In this document: positions 39,901 to 49,740 of the stretch, piece by piece | How positions within the stretch are numbered: the first letter of the stretch is position 1 | Layout: the number at the start of each line of letters is the position of its first letter | NCBI RefSeq assembly: GCF_954871325.1 | Contig: NC_088778.1 | Span: 4,311,743-4,375,742, forward strand | Length of the DNA stretch: 64,000 nt | Source of the DNA: Gordionus sp. m RMFG-2023 | Taxonomy: Eukaryota > Nematomorpha > Gordioida > Chordodea > Parachordodidae | Reading direction: 5' to 3' | Position numbers and translations under genes: made by a program | Notes under the pieces: model-generated | Seen by the model: the letters and a program-made list of their open reading frames with translations, nothing else | What the model was told of the DNA's origin: nothing | Databases searched by the model: none

Positions 39901-40338
39901 TATATGAAGGAATTACCTTAAAAGTGTGTACATATTTCCCCCAGGAAAATTGTATGAAATAGTAGTACACCCCCCATCCGTTAGGGTCATTGATTCATAA
40001 TTTAGTTACTTACGCATATACTGGAATACATTGGCCAAACCAGAATTTGTTTTCAAATGCAAAATTTAGCCTTAATAAGATGATTTAAAATTGAGAGATA
40101 TCGAATCCCCATTGATTGCATATGCCATCACGACATATGAATTAGATTTTAAAAAAATGGAGGATAAACAAAATACTTATTACCGTATATATGATTCAAT
40201 GTTCGATGCATTTATATTATCCAGAACATATTGATTAATTTCATCGCTGTTAATAGATTTTGAATCGATTTGATCTTGACTTATTAATTTATTTATTATT
40301 AGACAAAAGTAAAATACAGTAAAAATATGCAAAAACAT
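27929..40338 (-). CDS. M28 metallopeptidase, glutamate carboxypeptidase II / NAALADase-like (intact copy A)
   Basis: Twelve exons: 40184-40338, 37458-37648, 36158-36297, 35682-35807, 35270-35459, 33311-33497, 31756-31961, 31366-31512, 29735-29802, 29351-29536, 28944-29199, 27929-28536. Phases agree throughout and total 2,460 nt (819 residues plus stop). An N-terminal signal or anchor ([15 protein letters not shown]) is followed by a PA-containing region, the M28 core and the helical C-terminal dimerisation domain. Di-zinc ligands as in human GCPII: His367 and Asp377 (NHRDAW ... SDP), Glu415 (DAEEFG, with base Glu414), Asp443 (INVDN), His544 (YPLYH). Arg195 (LARYG) is kept. The lysine and tyrosine that read glutamate in GCPII appear as His697/Asn698, so substrate preference may differ. 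A lineage-specific insert of about 70 residues (about 724-795) lies near the C-terminus. Expected to be a secreted or type II membrane exopeptidase. Confidence 0.93.
30226..31240 (-). mobile_element. Short hAT transposon in intron 8 of peptidase copy A
   Basis: The 1,015-bp element starts TAGACCTATGCCCCG and ends in the inverse GCACAGGTCTA. It is flanked by the 8-bp target duplication ATAATAGT (30218-30225 and 31241-31248). The minus strand keeps a hAT dimerisation-domain piece at about 30525-30600 ([12 protein letters not shown] ... AGLTLNSK) and [15 protein letters not shown] near 30900. Stops and a deletion of most of the transposase make it non-autonomous. GCGGCGG-type subterminal motifs lie at both ends. 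Peptidase copy B has the empty site. Confidence 0.92.
32600..32810. repeat. Inverted-repeat element family 1 (MITE), copy 2
   Basis: GTCACGATTTAACAGCTGAT and AATCTGTTTATGAGATCAAT on the left; TTGATCCCAATAAACAGATT and GATCAGTTGTTAAATCGTG on the right. It sits in intron 6 of copy A; copy B has the same element at 55070-55286, so the pair arose by segmental duplication, not by two insertions. Confidence 0.85.
32930..33165. repeat. GGCCGG-rich hAT-like terminal repeat
   Basis: TCGGGTCGGGCCGGTC, GGACCGGGCTGGGCGGAC and GATCGGGCCAAG spaced by AT-rich DNA. The equivalent place in copy B (55390-55700) carries the same family. Confidence 0.5.
34930..35118. repeat. Polypyrimidine microsatellite (CCCTT)n/(CCTTT)n
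   Basis: Nearly 190 bp of pure pyrimidine on the plus strand, first CCCTT units, then CCTTT, then CTCCTTTCCTTT. It lies in intron 5 of copy A. The matching spot in copy B (57173-57219) holds a (TTTC)n run instead. The open frame across it is a repeat artefact. Confidence 0.95.
37015..37185. repeat. Inverted-repeat element family 2 (MITE-like)
   Basis: AAGCCTCGAGATTCGG on the left and TTTTTAAAAATCGATTCAAA with TTTTTAACAACCTAGTT on the right match the family best seen at 49470-49680. In intron 2 of copy A. Confidence 0.6.
37649..40183. other. Intron 1 of peptidase copy A, largest intron
   Basis: Mostly AT-rich. It holds a GGCCCGGCCCGG island with a thrice-repeated TTTGGCTTTAAGATAT motif at 39475-39660, and a dispersed repeat at 40020-40135 (GATTTAAAATTGAGAGATAT, then CGAATCCCCAT) that is shared with 4310-4425 and 60895-61015. 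Nothing coding was recognised. Copy B lacks most of this intron together with exon 2. Confidence 0.55.
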
Positions 40339-40408
40339 TTATAAAATAAAATAAATAAAAGAAATTTTTTTTTTTCCTATTTCTAAAAAAATTTTAAATT
40401 CACAATTT

Positions 40409-40732
40409 TGCCAATTTTATTAAATAAGGCTTAACTTAATTGAAATCACGGAAAAGTTTTTTTGGTATATTTTTTATTATTATTAAAAAAAAAAGTTTTT
40501 AGATTTAAAAAGTCCATAAAGCTGGCCCCGCCATTTTAGATTTTTGATGATTTATCTCGGATGGATTTGTAGCCAATTTTATTAAATAACGCTTAACTTA
40601 ATTGAAATCACGGAAAACTTTTTTGGTATATTTTTTATTATTATTTTAAAAAAAAGTTTTTTGATTTAAAAAATCCGTAAAGTTGGCCCCGCCATTTTAG
40701 ATCTTTGATGATTTATCTCCGATGGATTTGTA
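40409..40732. repeat. Tandem duplication, two units of about 162 bp
   Basis: CCAATTTTATTAAATAAGGC to GATTTATCTCGGATGGATTT is repeated from 40574 with few changes; copy B has a single unit (61310-61480). The second unit's GGCCCCGCCATTTTAGAT is mirrored at 40847-40865 (ATCTAAAATGGCGGGGTC), so 40680-40870 can fold into a long hairpin. Confidence 0.8.
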
Positions 40733-40734
40733 GT

Positions 40735-41600
40735 TTTCTCCTTTTTTCAGTTTGATTTGTACTATCACCGTTTTTGAGATGCCCATTTAAATCTTTGAAT
40801 ATCTCAAAAACGGTGACGGGTGCAAAATCGAACTCGAACCTGAAAATCTAAAATGGCGGGGTCAACTTTATGAACATATATTTAAAGCAATGCATTATTA
40901 TTATAAGAGGTGGTACGGTACTTTTTAAATTCCAAAATGATCGTGGTTCCCTTAAATATTGACAAATTTTAAAATATTTATCTTTCAAGATATAACAATT
41001 TAATTGCAAAAAAGATTATTCTGTAAAATCATAGTCATAGATTTTTGCGTTCCAAAAGACTAATCTATGCAGATTCACCGAATTGAGTGAGTTATGAATA
41101 TGAAGGGATCTACAGACTAATATTTAACGAACTGGGGAGATAATAATAGCGCTATTTTTATGTGAATATTGCTATTTTAGATGTCAAATTTTATTAAATT
41201 TAAATTAAATTTTAAATTCACATAAATATATTATATGAAAAAATGTTTAATATTTTCATATTTATTCATATAAATTTCTCTATCACTTTATTCATTTGAA
41301 TTATAAAATGTTTAAATGACATAATTTTTGGTTTTCTTTTAAAATTATAATTTTAATTTATTTATATGTTTATTATTTTAATTACATTCAAATAAATTGT
41401 TTAATTTTCTTAATTTTTTTTTTATAAAATCACGTGATACATGATTTAAAGCGCTTTTACTTACAGCTAAAGATTCAACACGTCTGCGCTAGGTATTCTT
41501 CATCTCCATATAAATGGAATAAATTAAGTTTGTTGAAAAACTCGTTGGAGGGGGGGGGGGCTGCACGTACTTTTACGCACAACAGTTCGAGCTGAGATAA
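40735..41600. repeat. Segment R, copy 2 (5' flank of peptidase copy A)
   Basis: Lies directly upstream of exon 1 of the intact gene, so it should include its promoter region. Shares its body with 25095-25990 and 61480-62160. A 10-base G run lies near 41551. No core promoter motif could be singled out in such AT-rich DNA. Confidence 0.7.
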
Positions 41601-42310
41601 AAAGAGTTTGGCAAAGCAAAGGTATACCCGAGAATTGTGCATAGATTTTAGTTTTAAATATCAGGTTAAATAATAAAATTCTGTTGGTATTGATGTTAGC
41701 ATTATCAATAAATGTAAAACTTGTTGTCATGACCATCTAAAACATATATAATTAAAATAAATAATTAATAATTTCTTAATATTGCTATTCTATAGAATAT
41801 CCCAATACATTTTGTAAATTTTTAATCTTTCAATTCCATAGAAATTCCTATGTATTACAACTATTCGAAGAGATTATGTTTAACCATTTTCAAATAATTT
41901 TTACAGAGTTTTTAAAGGATAGAGATCAAAGTATCGACGATCCTGGATTCGATCCTAATTTTGAACCATTTATCCCGATTTATAATTTTCTCTTAAATTG
42001 AGGATCATGATTATTTTATTTAACATTAGATCCTTCTATCTTTTTAAAAATGTATTTTTCTAACTTATTATTATAAAATAAAATTTTTAAAAAATCCATC
42101 TCCAAAGTATTAGTATTAAAAACCTCGATTTGAGTCTATTTTTAAAAATGGCTAACTCAACATTTTGGCCAGAAAAACAATGCCTGACTCTAAATTAAAT
42201 ATAAAAAAAAATATTACAAAAATATCTTATATTATATATTACTAGTTGATAACCCGTCAAAAATGACGGGGAATATTATTTTTAATGAAACAATATCTCT
42301 TATTAGCACC

Positions 42311-43393
42311 CTAAATACTATCATTATTTACCAGAGCTCCTGTTAGTCTGATGTTCACTCCCCACCGCGTGAAGGTATGCTTCATAATATCTTTATTACA
42401 TTTACTATTTGCTGGATGGTGTATACGCTTATCTATAGCCTGTGTCGTATCTAACACGTATAACTGGGCATAAGTAGGCAAAGCATTAGAAGGTGGGTAT
42501 AAATTAGATGTGCGGTGATATATTTGGCCGTGCACTTTGAAACAATAAGGGCCACTACCTGTAAGCTCCGAAATTTTTGCGCCCATCGATGCAAAAGCTA
42601 CTGCTGAATTATAAGAACGTATGTTCTTCATAAAATTATTATGTAACTTATCTTGAGGGTTTGATATAAGATTTTTTAAATAAGGAGGATATGGTATTTG
42701 GGTAAGGATAACCTTCCCTTTATGACAGCACTGTGTGAATTTACCGTCGGTCGGTCTCTCAGCTATGAAATTCATGGAAAAACAAAATTGACATTGATAT
42801 TCATAGGCCCGCAAGTATGTTCAGTTATTAAGTGAATATCATTAGTATTAAAATGTGTTAAATTACTTCTATTTTTAAGAATAGATGTATAGGTGGTGGG
42901 GAAAATCTGTTTAAGCTTTAGACGAAAACGGGCAGCACATGCCCGCATCATAGCAGTTTTAGTTGATATATCAATAGGAAAAGGTTTATTTAAATTAATA
43001 CTTTGAGGTGTAGGTACTAAAGCTACTATAGGTTTGGGTTTCTTGGATTTTATATGACTTCGCACTTTACGACCACTTTCCTTAAAATAAAAATATTTTA
43101 TCTAAATTATTGGAAAATAAAACTTCTTTTGTTATGTTTAATCTTTTTCTATTTCCCAAAATAGAAGTGTAAGTGGTAGGGAAGATTTGTTTAATTTTTT
43201 GATGAAAACGGCTTATGCATGCGCTAATCATAGCAGTTTTAATTGATAAATCAATTGGGAGATATAAATTTGAATTAGGATTATGAGTTGTAGTTAATGA
43301 AACTAATTTAGGATTATTATATTTGGATTTTATGTGATTCCGTAATTTGCGGATACTTTCCTTTAATTGTTTGGGAGATTGTCTATTTTCCAT
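42311..43393 (-). pseudogene. Helitron Rep/helicase N-terminal region, truncated
   Basis: The downstream part (42311-42814) shows the Helitron-like N domain: CQFCFSMNFIAE, QCCHKGKVIL, NIRSYNSAVAFASMGA, GPYCFKVHGQIYH, YAQLYVLD and HPANSKCNKDIM. The HUH nickase motif and the helicase are absent, so the protein is cut short. The upstream part holds two diverged copies of one segment (43082-43393 and 42772-43065), each ending in KQIFPTTYTSIL.NR. Stops separate the pieces. Confidence 0.82.
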
Positions 43394-43479
43394 AGTATTC
43401 TATTTATTAACGTTACAAAGAATAAAAATTAAATATTATTTTCAAATAACTGGTAACACAAAAAAATTCCTAAATCTAG

Positions 43480-43800
43480 AAATGAACGTTTTCGTATCTT
43501 GGTAATGTTAATTTTTTTTCTATCAACTTTCCTATCATCTTAACGTTAATTTTTCACTTTCCTATCTCCTAATGTTAAAATATCTTTTTTCTATCACCTT
43601 TCCTATCAATCATCTTAATGTTAAATAAATTGAGAGCTATTATTATCTCGTTAATGTAAAAAATTTTTTATGGCAACACTGGGATTCGAACTCGCAACCT
43701 ATCGTTCAGAAGACAAACTTTTTTCCATTAAGCCTCCCCCCCCCCTTCAATATTATATTTTGATATATTTGTATATATATGAAACTTTTTTTTAATAAAA
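43480..43800 (+). repeat. Inverted copy of the Helitron 5' terminal segment
   Basis: GAAATGAACGTTTTCGTATC onward matches the minus strand of 45275-45590. Both arms carry a run of 35-45-bp units (CTTTCCTATC ... CTTAATGTTAA) and a tRNA-like sequence. Confidence 0.85.
43671..43741 (-). ncRNA. tRNA-like sequence with Pol III A and B boxes (copy 1)
   Basis: The minus strand reads GGCTTAATGG (A-box-like), an anticodon-arm-like TTTGTCTTCTGAACGAT, then GAGTTCGAATCCC (good B box) and TGTTGCCA. The anticodon position would be TCT (Arg). The acceptor and D arms do not pair well, so this is tRNA-derived (SINE-head-like or pseudo-tRNA) rather than a working tRNA gene. Confidence 0.6.
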
Positions 43801-43825
43801 TTAACTTAATTTAATTAGAATGACG

Positions 43826-44650
43826 GGTTGATGGGTAATTATTAAGTTAGGTGTATATGATACTAAATATGCTTTATTAATATATTTTATAAAAATATTA
43901 AAATTTAGGAGAAAAAGAGGTAAAATTGTTACAATGTAACACGTGAACATTAAGGGTATTAGAAATATCAAAATTTAAATTGTGATAGAAATCATATTGG
44001 CTAAAATTTAAAATAGAGATCCTTGAAAATTTAATTTTAAATATGGGATATAGATATTGGTCTGAAAATTTTTTTTTACAAACATAGCCAGGCCTGATCA
44101 AAAAACCAAGTCCCATGCAACTTTCATAAAATTTTCATTTTTTTTATTTTGATTTAATAACAATGTCTTAAATTTAATTTTAATATTCCATTTATTTCTA
44201 TTGTGGGTAATTACTAATTAGTTAGGTGTATATGATAAGAAATATGCTTTATTAATATATTTTATAAAAATATTAAAATTTAAGAGAAAAAGAGGTAAAA
44301 TTGTTGCAATGTAACCCGCGAGCATTATGGGTATTAGAAATATCTGGGTAAAATTTAAAATAGAGATTCTTGAAAATTTTTTAATTTTAAATATGGGATA
44401 TAGACATTGGCCTGATATTTTTTTTTGCAGACATAGCCAGGCCTGATCAAAAAACCAAGTCCAATGCAACTTTTATATAATTTTCATTTATTTTTTATTG
44501 TAATTTAATAACAATTTCTTAAATTTAATTTTATATTCCAATAGATATCATATTAAGTAAAATTTAAAATAGAGATAACATTGGCCGGGAAATTTTTTTC
44601 GCAGACATGGCCAGGCCTTATCAAAAAACCAAGGCCTATGCGACTTTCAT
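43826..44650. repeat. Tandem repeat of about 385 bp (two units plus a partial third)
   Basis: Unit starts near 43826 and 44205 (GGGTAATTA, then GTTAGGTGTATATGATA) and runs to CAGGCCTGATCAAAAAACCA and beyond; a partial third copy lies at about 44535-44650. High similarity between units 1 and 2. Confidence 0.85.
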
Positions 44651-44764
44651 ATTCTGATTGTATTTTTAGATGAATTATGGGGCTGGGCTTGGGAATTTTT
44701 TTATTATTAACTATGAGTCAGATGAACTAAAACAAATTTTATTGCAGGCCTGGGCTCGGCCTGA

Positions 44765-45175
44765 TCATAAGATCTAAATTTTAATAATTACTTTTATGAA
44801 ATTTTAATCAAGAATGAAGGAAGCATGATAAAAATGGGTAGCTAATGTCATTTTAAGAGATTCCAATATTGTTTGGGGTGTATTGTGAGATTTATTTTTG
44901 TTTGTCAAATAGCTAAATATAATTTAAAGAATAGTTATAAGATCTAAATTTTAATAATTACTTTTATGAAATTTTAATCAAGAATGAAGGAAGCATGATA
45001 AAAATGGGTAGCTAATGTCAGGGTGTATTGTGAGATTTATTTTTGTTTGTCAAATAGCTAAATATAATAGATCTAAATTTTAATAATTACTTTTATGAAA
45101 TTTTAATCAATAATGAAGGAAGCATGATAAAAATGGGTAGCTAATGTCATTTCAAGAGATTCCAATATTGTTGGC
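44765..45175. repeat. Tandem repeat, three copies of 110-175 bp
   Basis: GATCTAAATTTTAATAATTA begins copies at about 44768, 44941 and 45069; each continues through GAATGAAGGAAGCATGATAA and AATGGGTAGCTAATGTCA. Later copies are shorter through internal deletions. Confidence 0.88.
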
Positions 45176-45306
45176 GGTATAATTAATTGAATAACGGTAA
45201 AAATATATTGGTGAGAAATTCAAAAATTACGTCAAAATTAGGCGCATGCGCAAAGTATATAAAGCTTCATATATATACACAAATATATCAAAATATAATA
45301 TTGAAG

Positions 45307-45380
45307 TGGGGGGGCTCAATGGTAAGAAGAACGTTTGCCTTCTGAACGATAGGTCGCGAGGTCGAATCTCTGTTTTGCCA
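45307..45380 (+). ncRNA. tRNA-like sequence with Pol III A and B boxes (copy 2, opposite orientation)
   Basis: The plus strand reads GGCTCAATGG (matches the A-box pattern RRYNNARYGG), GCCTTCTGAACGATAG, GCGAGGTCGAATCTC (weaker B box) and TTTTGCCA. It is the inverted partner of the sequence at 43671-43741. Confidence 0.6.
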
Positions 45381-45609
45381 TAAAAAAATTTTTAAAAAAA
45401 GTTTTAACATTAGCGAGATAATAATAGCCCTCGATTTATTTAACATTAAGATGATAGGAAAGTTGATGGAAAAAAAATATTTTAACATTATGAGATAGGA
45501 AAGTGAAAAAATTAACGTTATGAAGATATGAAAGTTGATACAAAAAAAAATTAACATTACCAAGATACGAAAACGTTCATTTCTTGAATATGGCTATTAT
45601 ATATATAGA

Positions 45610-47310
45610 TTTTTGTATTATTTTATTTTATAAATTATGTATACAAAAAAAATGTTATAAAATGATATATAATATTTTTTGCATAATTTTAATTTATAGT
45701 ACATATATAGGGAAAAATTTTCATTGTGTATAATAGTTAATTTTTTTTTAAGTTAAGTAACCCGTTACTTTTTTGAATAACCAGTAACGCGCCAACGTTA
45801 CGAGTAATAACAGCATTAGTTTTTATTAACTAATAACGTCTGCTTTTTTATTTCATTAACTTCTAAATATTCCATTTTCAAAGACAAGTTATAATTTTTA
45901 CATTTTATATAATATTAAATTTAATTTACATATAATTAAATAAATAGGAAGGGATTTTTATTGCCATCTCCTCACCCCCCCCCCTTATTATTCTTAGATA
46001 ACAAGTTTTTGTCATCAAAATTTCTAACATATTTTAATTAAAATTCCCAAATTTTGTCTAACTTCCATATTATTTTTCAAAATAAATTTGCCAGCCCCAG
46101 CCAGCAGTTTAATAATCGTTTACTAGAGGAAAGACGAGTAATTAAAATAGAATAAATAAAAATATATTGGCATTTTTCATTTTTTAAATAAAGATTTTGA
46201 ATTATAAATTTGGACGATTATGTAAAATTATGAAAATAAATACGGCTGAATATATAGTAAACGCGTTAGGTTCGAGCGTTGTATTTAACGCTTTCAAAAT
46301 CTCAGCTGATTTTTCGCGGGGGAGGATTTAAAAGATAATGCGAATAGTGATAATTATTTTAACAATACATTATTTTATTTTTTCGAATTCGTTATTATTT
46401 TTATAATAGTTTTTCTCTTTTTTTTTGTAATGTCTCCAAAATAAAATGGCTTGTTATAAGATTCATTTGTATAAAAAAACAGCTGTATAATATAAATCGT
46501 TGCTTGTTTGGAAGTAAAAAATATTGCGAAAAACGTGCCTAGAGTAGGGTTACTTTTTAAATAGTCAAAAACGCGTGTTCCTGCGCTCCTTTTTTGAAGT
46601 AACATTTTTAGCACTAGTTTTTATAAATTATATTATCGTCTGCTTTTTTTATTTCATCAATTTTTTAATGTTCCATTCTAAAAGACAAGTTATTATAATT
46701 ACATTTTATATAATATTAAATTTAATTTACATATAATTAAATAACTAGTATGGGTTTATTTAACGCTATCAAATTAACAGCTGGTTCTTCGCAGCGATGA
46801 TTTATTAGATATTGCCAAATAGTGATAATTATTATAAATAAAATTTTAAAAATATCACATACCTTTTTATCGAATTAGCTATTTATTTTTTATCATCGCA
46901 TTCACTTACATATGTTTTTCAAAATATATCATAACGTTATCATCAAAACACTTCATATTTTTTTAAATTATAGCCGATTTATTGGCTTGATTTTGTAAAT
47001 AAAGCCACAGGTTAAACAATAAGACGTTTACTTATAAATAGATACTTAAGATATAATTTTATTGTCCAAAATAATCCACGAATTTTTCTGGCCTTATAAA
47101 AATTTTGCCTTTCATGAGTGGGTCGGTGGGCCAAAATAATGCATAATGGACATCAGAAGTAAATTGGCGTGTATATTTTTTTGATGGATATTATTAATTC
47201 ACATTATAATTGGGAAACAAATTTCATGCTCTTATCTTAGATAAATTTTTTTAAATTTTTTAAATGGAAAATATGCTATAGATTTTAAATGGATTTTATT
47301 TTAAAGGTAT
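45610..47310. repeat. Segment S, copy 2, with an extra partial copy
   Basis: 46540-47310 matches 26130-27300 (AACGCGTGTTCCTGCGCTCC and following). 45750-45960 is a further, diverged partial copy. The left boundary of duplicated unit B. No gene was recognised. Confidence 0.7.
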
Positions 47311-49469
47311 AACTTATTCTTAAAGATTATTAATGAGAGGAAAATGAAAGTGACAAGTCAAAGTAAAAATTACTAACAACCAGAAAGTACTGATCCTATT
47401 AGGATTAGAACTTAGATCTATACAATAGGTGACATATACATTTACTGATTAAGCTAAGAGGCTATTCAAAAAACAATTTTATTTTGTGTATAAGGATAAA
47501 AATAAGAAGATATATAATATTTTAATAAAATAATGTTTAATGCCCTACATCATTTATTGGTTTTATTATATTTAACTTTAATATAAAATAAAATGACATT
47601 ATAATAATACACCATTTTTAATAATATAATATCTTTCCTAAAAATGATATATACATATATGCTTAATCATCTACGAAATTCGCAGTTGATACGATCGTAA
47701 AAGCTAAAACGACGATATGCTTTTTAATTGCCTCAACTAAGAAACTTGATAATTTACATTCAGATTTACCATTCACTGTATGTGAAATGTTATCATTTGA
47801 AGTTGATGATTTAAAATCTATGGATGGATCAGTAAAATTACGCATATCAGGAGACGCATAACTCAATAAATCATTTGAATAGTCGTTCCCATTATTGCAA
47901 CTGTTCCAATCGGTAATGATATCCCCTACCCAAAATGCTAAAATTTTTGAGTCAATATCGGAATTATTAGATAATTGTTGCAGTGCGTAAAGTAAGTCAT
48001 TTAAGGCTGGAAATCAGACCAACTATATAGATCTGTATTAGAAGGCGCTAATATCAAGTGTTTATATAAAGGTTTGTGAGGCAATCCATATGTGTTTGAA
48101 AACCCTCTTTCAATTAGCATTAATTTATCGTTCAATGAACGAGTCTGTATGACAGAATAATTTTGTTTATTTGACGAAGTGGTGTTGGTGAAGGAGGATA
48201 ATAGTGAATTATTTTGGAAAATTGTCATCTTACGATCGAAATATGTTATGGCAGTTATAAGATCATCTAAATAATATTTATTTAAAAAAAATAACAATAG
48301 ATATTCATTTTAAAAAATCTATAAAAATTTCTACCAAAATAAAAAACTTTAGAATTACTATATGCCAAAATACACTTAATTTCATTATTTATTTAAAACC
48401 AGGATATAAAAGATTTTCGAATTTTAAATATTTAACATTTTCGACAATTTTTGAATTAGCAATTAAAAGAGAAAATCGGCAATGCAAATAAGGGGAATCT
48501 TATAGATTTCTAAATGTTAATATCAGTTGGGGGAAGATTTTTAATTTTTAAAAAATGATAATGCGATGACAAACAAATAAAGTTTAAATATATAAAAGAA
48601 AGAAATTATAAAAATGATTTAAGGATCCTTAGAAATTATTTAAATCATATGAACGTTTGTAAAATTATTTACTCATGCATATCCTATTGAATGCAAGGTT
48701 TTAGCCGAAGTCCTTAATTATATATCTAAAAAATTTCTTTAGGGATTCTCCATAAGAAGCATGTGATAGGGGTACGATTTGAGAATCAGATAAGTAATGA
48801 ACTAATATAGCTATGAACTGACTTACCGCTTTGTGATAAATAAATTCTGGATCTATGTGTTTGTGAACATTATAATAAGTGTCATATCTAGTGTGGTACA
48901 AAGGGTAATTCCATATCATCTCTTCCTTTATATATATTGTAGTATAAAGTTTGATAAATTTATAATATATGTTTGCAAAATATAAGATTTATTTAAGTAT
49001 ATTTTAAATAGGCAACCAGGTAGGTAACGCTTCATATTTTAAATTATTTGGGTTCAATATTATATAATGTCTTGCAAGAGGGGGGGGGGTATCAAATCTT
49101 GATTATGGATTTTTAAAAATTATATATTAAACAAATATAAAATAATTTTTCTATATACCTATATATCTTTGGTTTTGATATTTATTTCAATTTTTACTCT
49201 GTTGCACATTACCTTATTGTACACATATCGTATATATCCATGGAAGTCACGCCGGCATAATTCATGAAAGCGAAAAAATCGCTCTCGCTACTTAATTCTC
49301 CTATATTAGGGTTTCCACTGAGAGTCTTAGAATTTGCTAGCCAAGTGTCATAAATCGTTTCTAAGCCTAAACTTATTTCAGCCATTTCAGGATTGGGTAT
49401 CTGTTATATTTATAAGATCATATTCATTTTGCAAAAATTAAATGATTCATATATTTTATAGTATACTCT

Positions 49470-49680
49470 ATTTCAAATTAGTATTGTTAAACAGCTCATT
49501 ACTCAATATTTTAGCCAGAAAAATATTATCTAAGCCTCGAGATTTCGATAATATACGTCTAAACCTTTTCTATGAGCAAAATCTTCAGGCTTGTGTAATA
49601 TTTTTCCAGATGAAATAATGAGTTAGCCGTTTTTTAAAATCGGTTCAAAACTAGCCGAGTAACAACACTAATTTAATATT
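49470..49680. mobile_element. Inverted-repeat element family 2 (MITE-like), best copy
   Basis: ATTAGTATTGTTAAACAGC on the left is mirrored by AACAACACTAAT on the right. It contains AAGCCTCGAGATTTCG and GAGTTAGCCGTTTTTTAAAA. Inserted in intron 9 of copy B; copy A has the uninterrupted site near 29615. Confidence 0.75.
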
Positions 49681-49740
49681 AATCATCAAATCCTAATAAA
49701 TAAAACAATTAAATTGTTCAAAAGGGCCATTTTTATACTT

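Larger units (their letters stand above)
42242..45609 (-). mobile_element. Helitron (deleted, non-autonomous)
   Basis: On the minus strand the 5' end is A|TCTATATATATAATAGCC at 45609. The 3' end is a hairpin CCCGTCATTTTTGACGGG, followed by TTATCAACTAG|T at 42242. TC start, CTRR end, hairpin about 10 bases inside and insertion between A and T are all Helitron features. It encodes only the start of the Rep/helicase protein (42311-43393). The middle (43790-45280) is tandem repeats. The 5' terminal segment (45280-45600) is also present inverted at 43480-43800. Confidence 0.85.

Noticed and set aside
43671-43741. Functional tRNA-Arg(TCT) gene
   Set aside because: Acceptor and D stems do not pair convincingly; it is part of a repeated inverted segment.
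42311-45609. Treating 43480-43800 and 45275-45590 as terminal inverted repeats of a DNA transposon
   Set aside because: The outer boundary at 45609 and the hairpin/CTAG end at 42242 fit a Helitron better, and no target duplication flanks the inverted pair.
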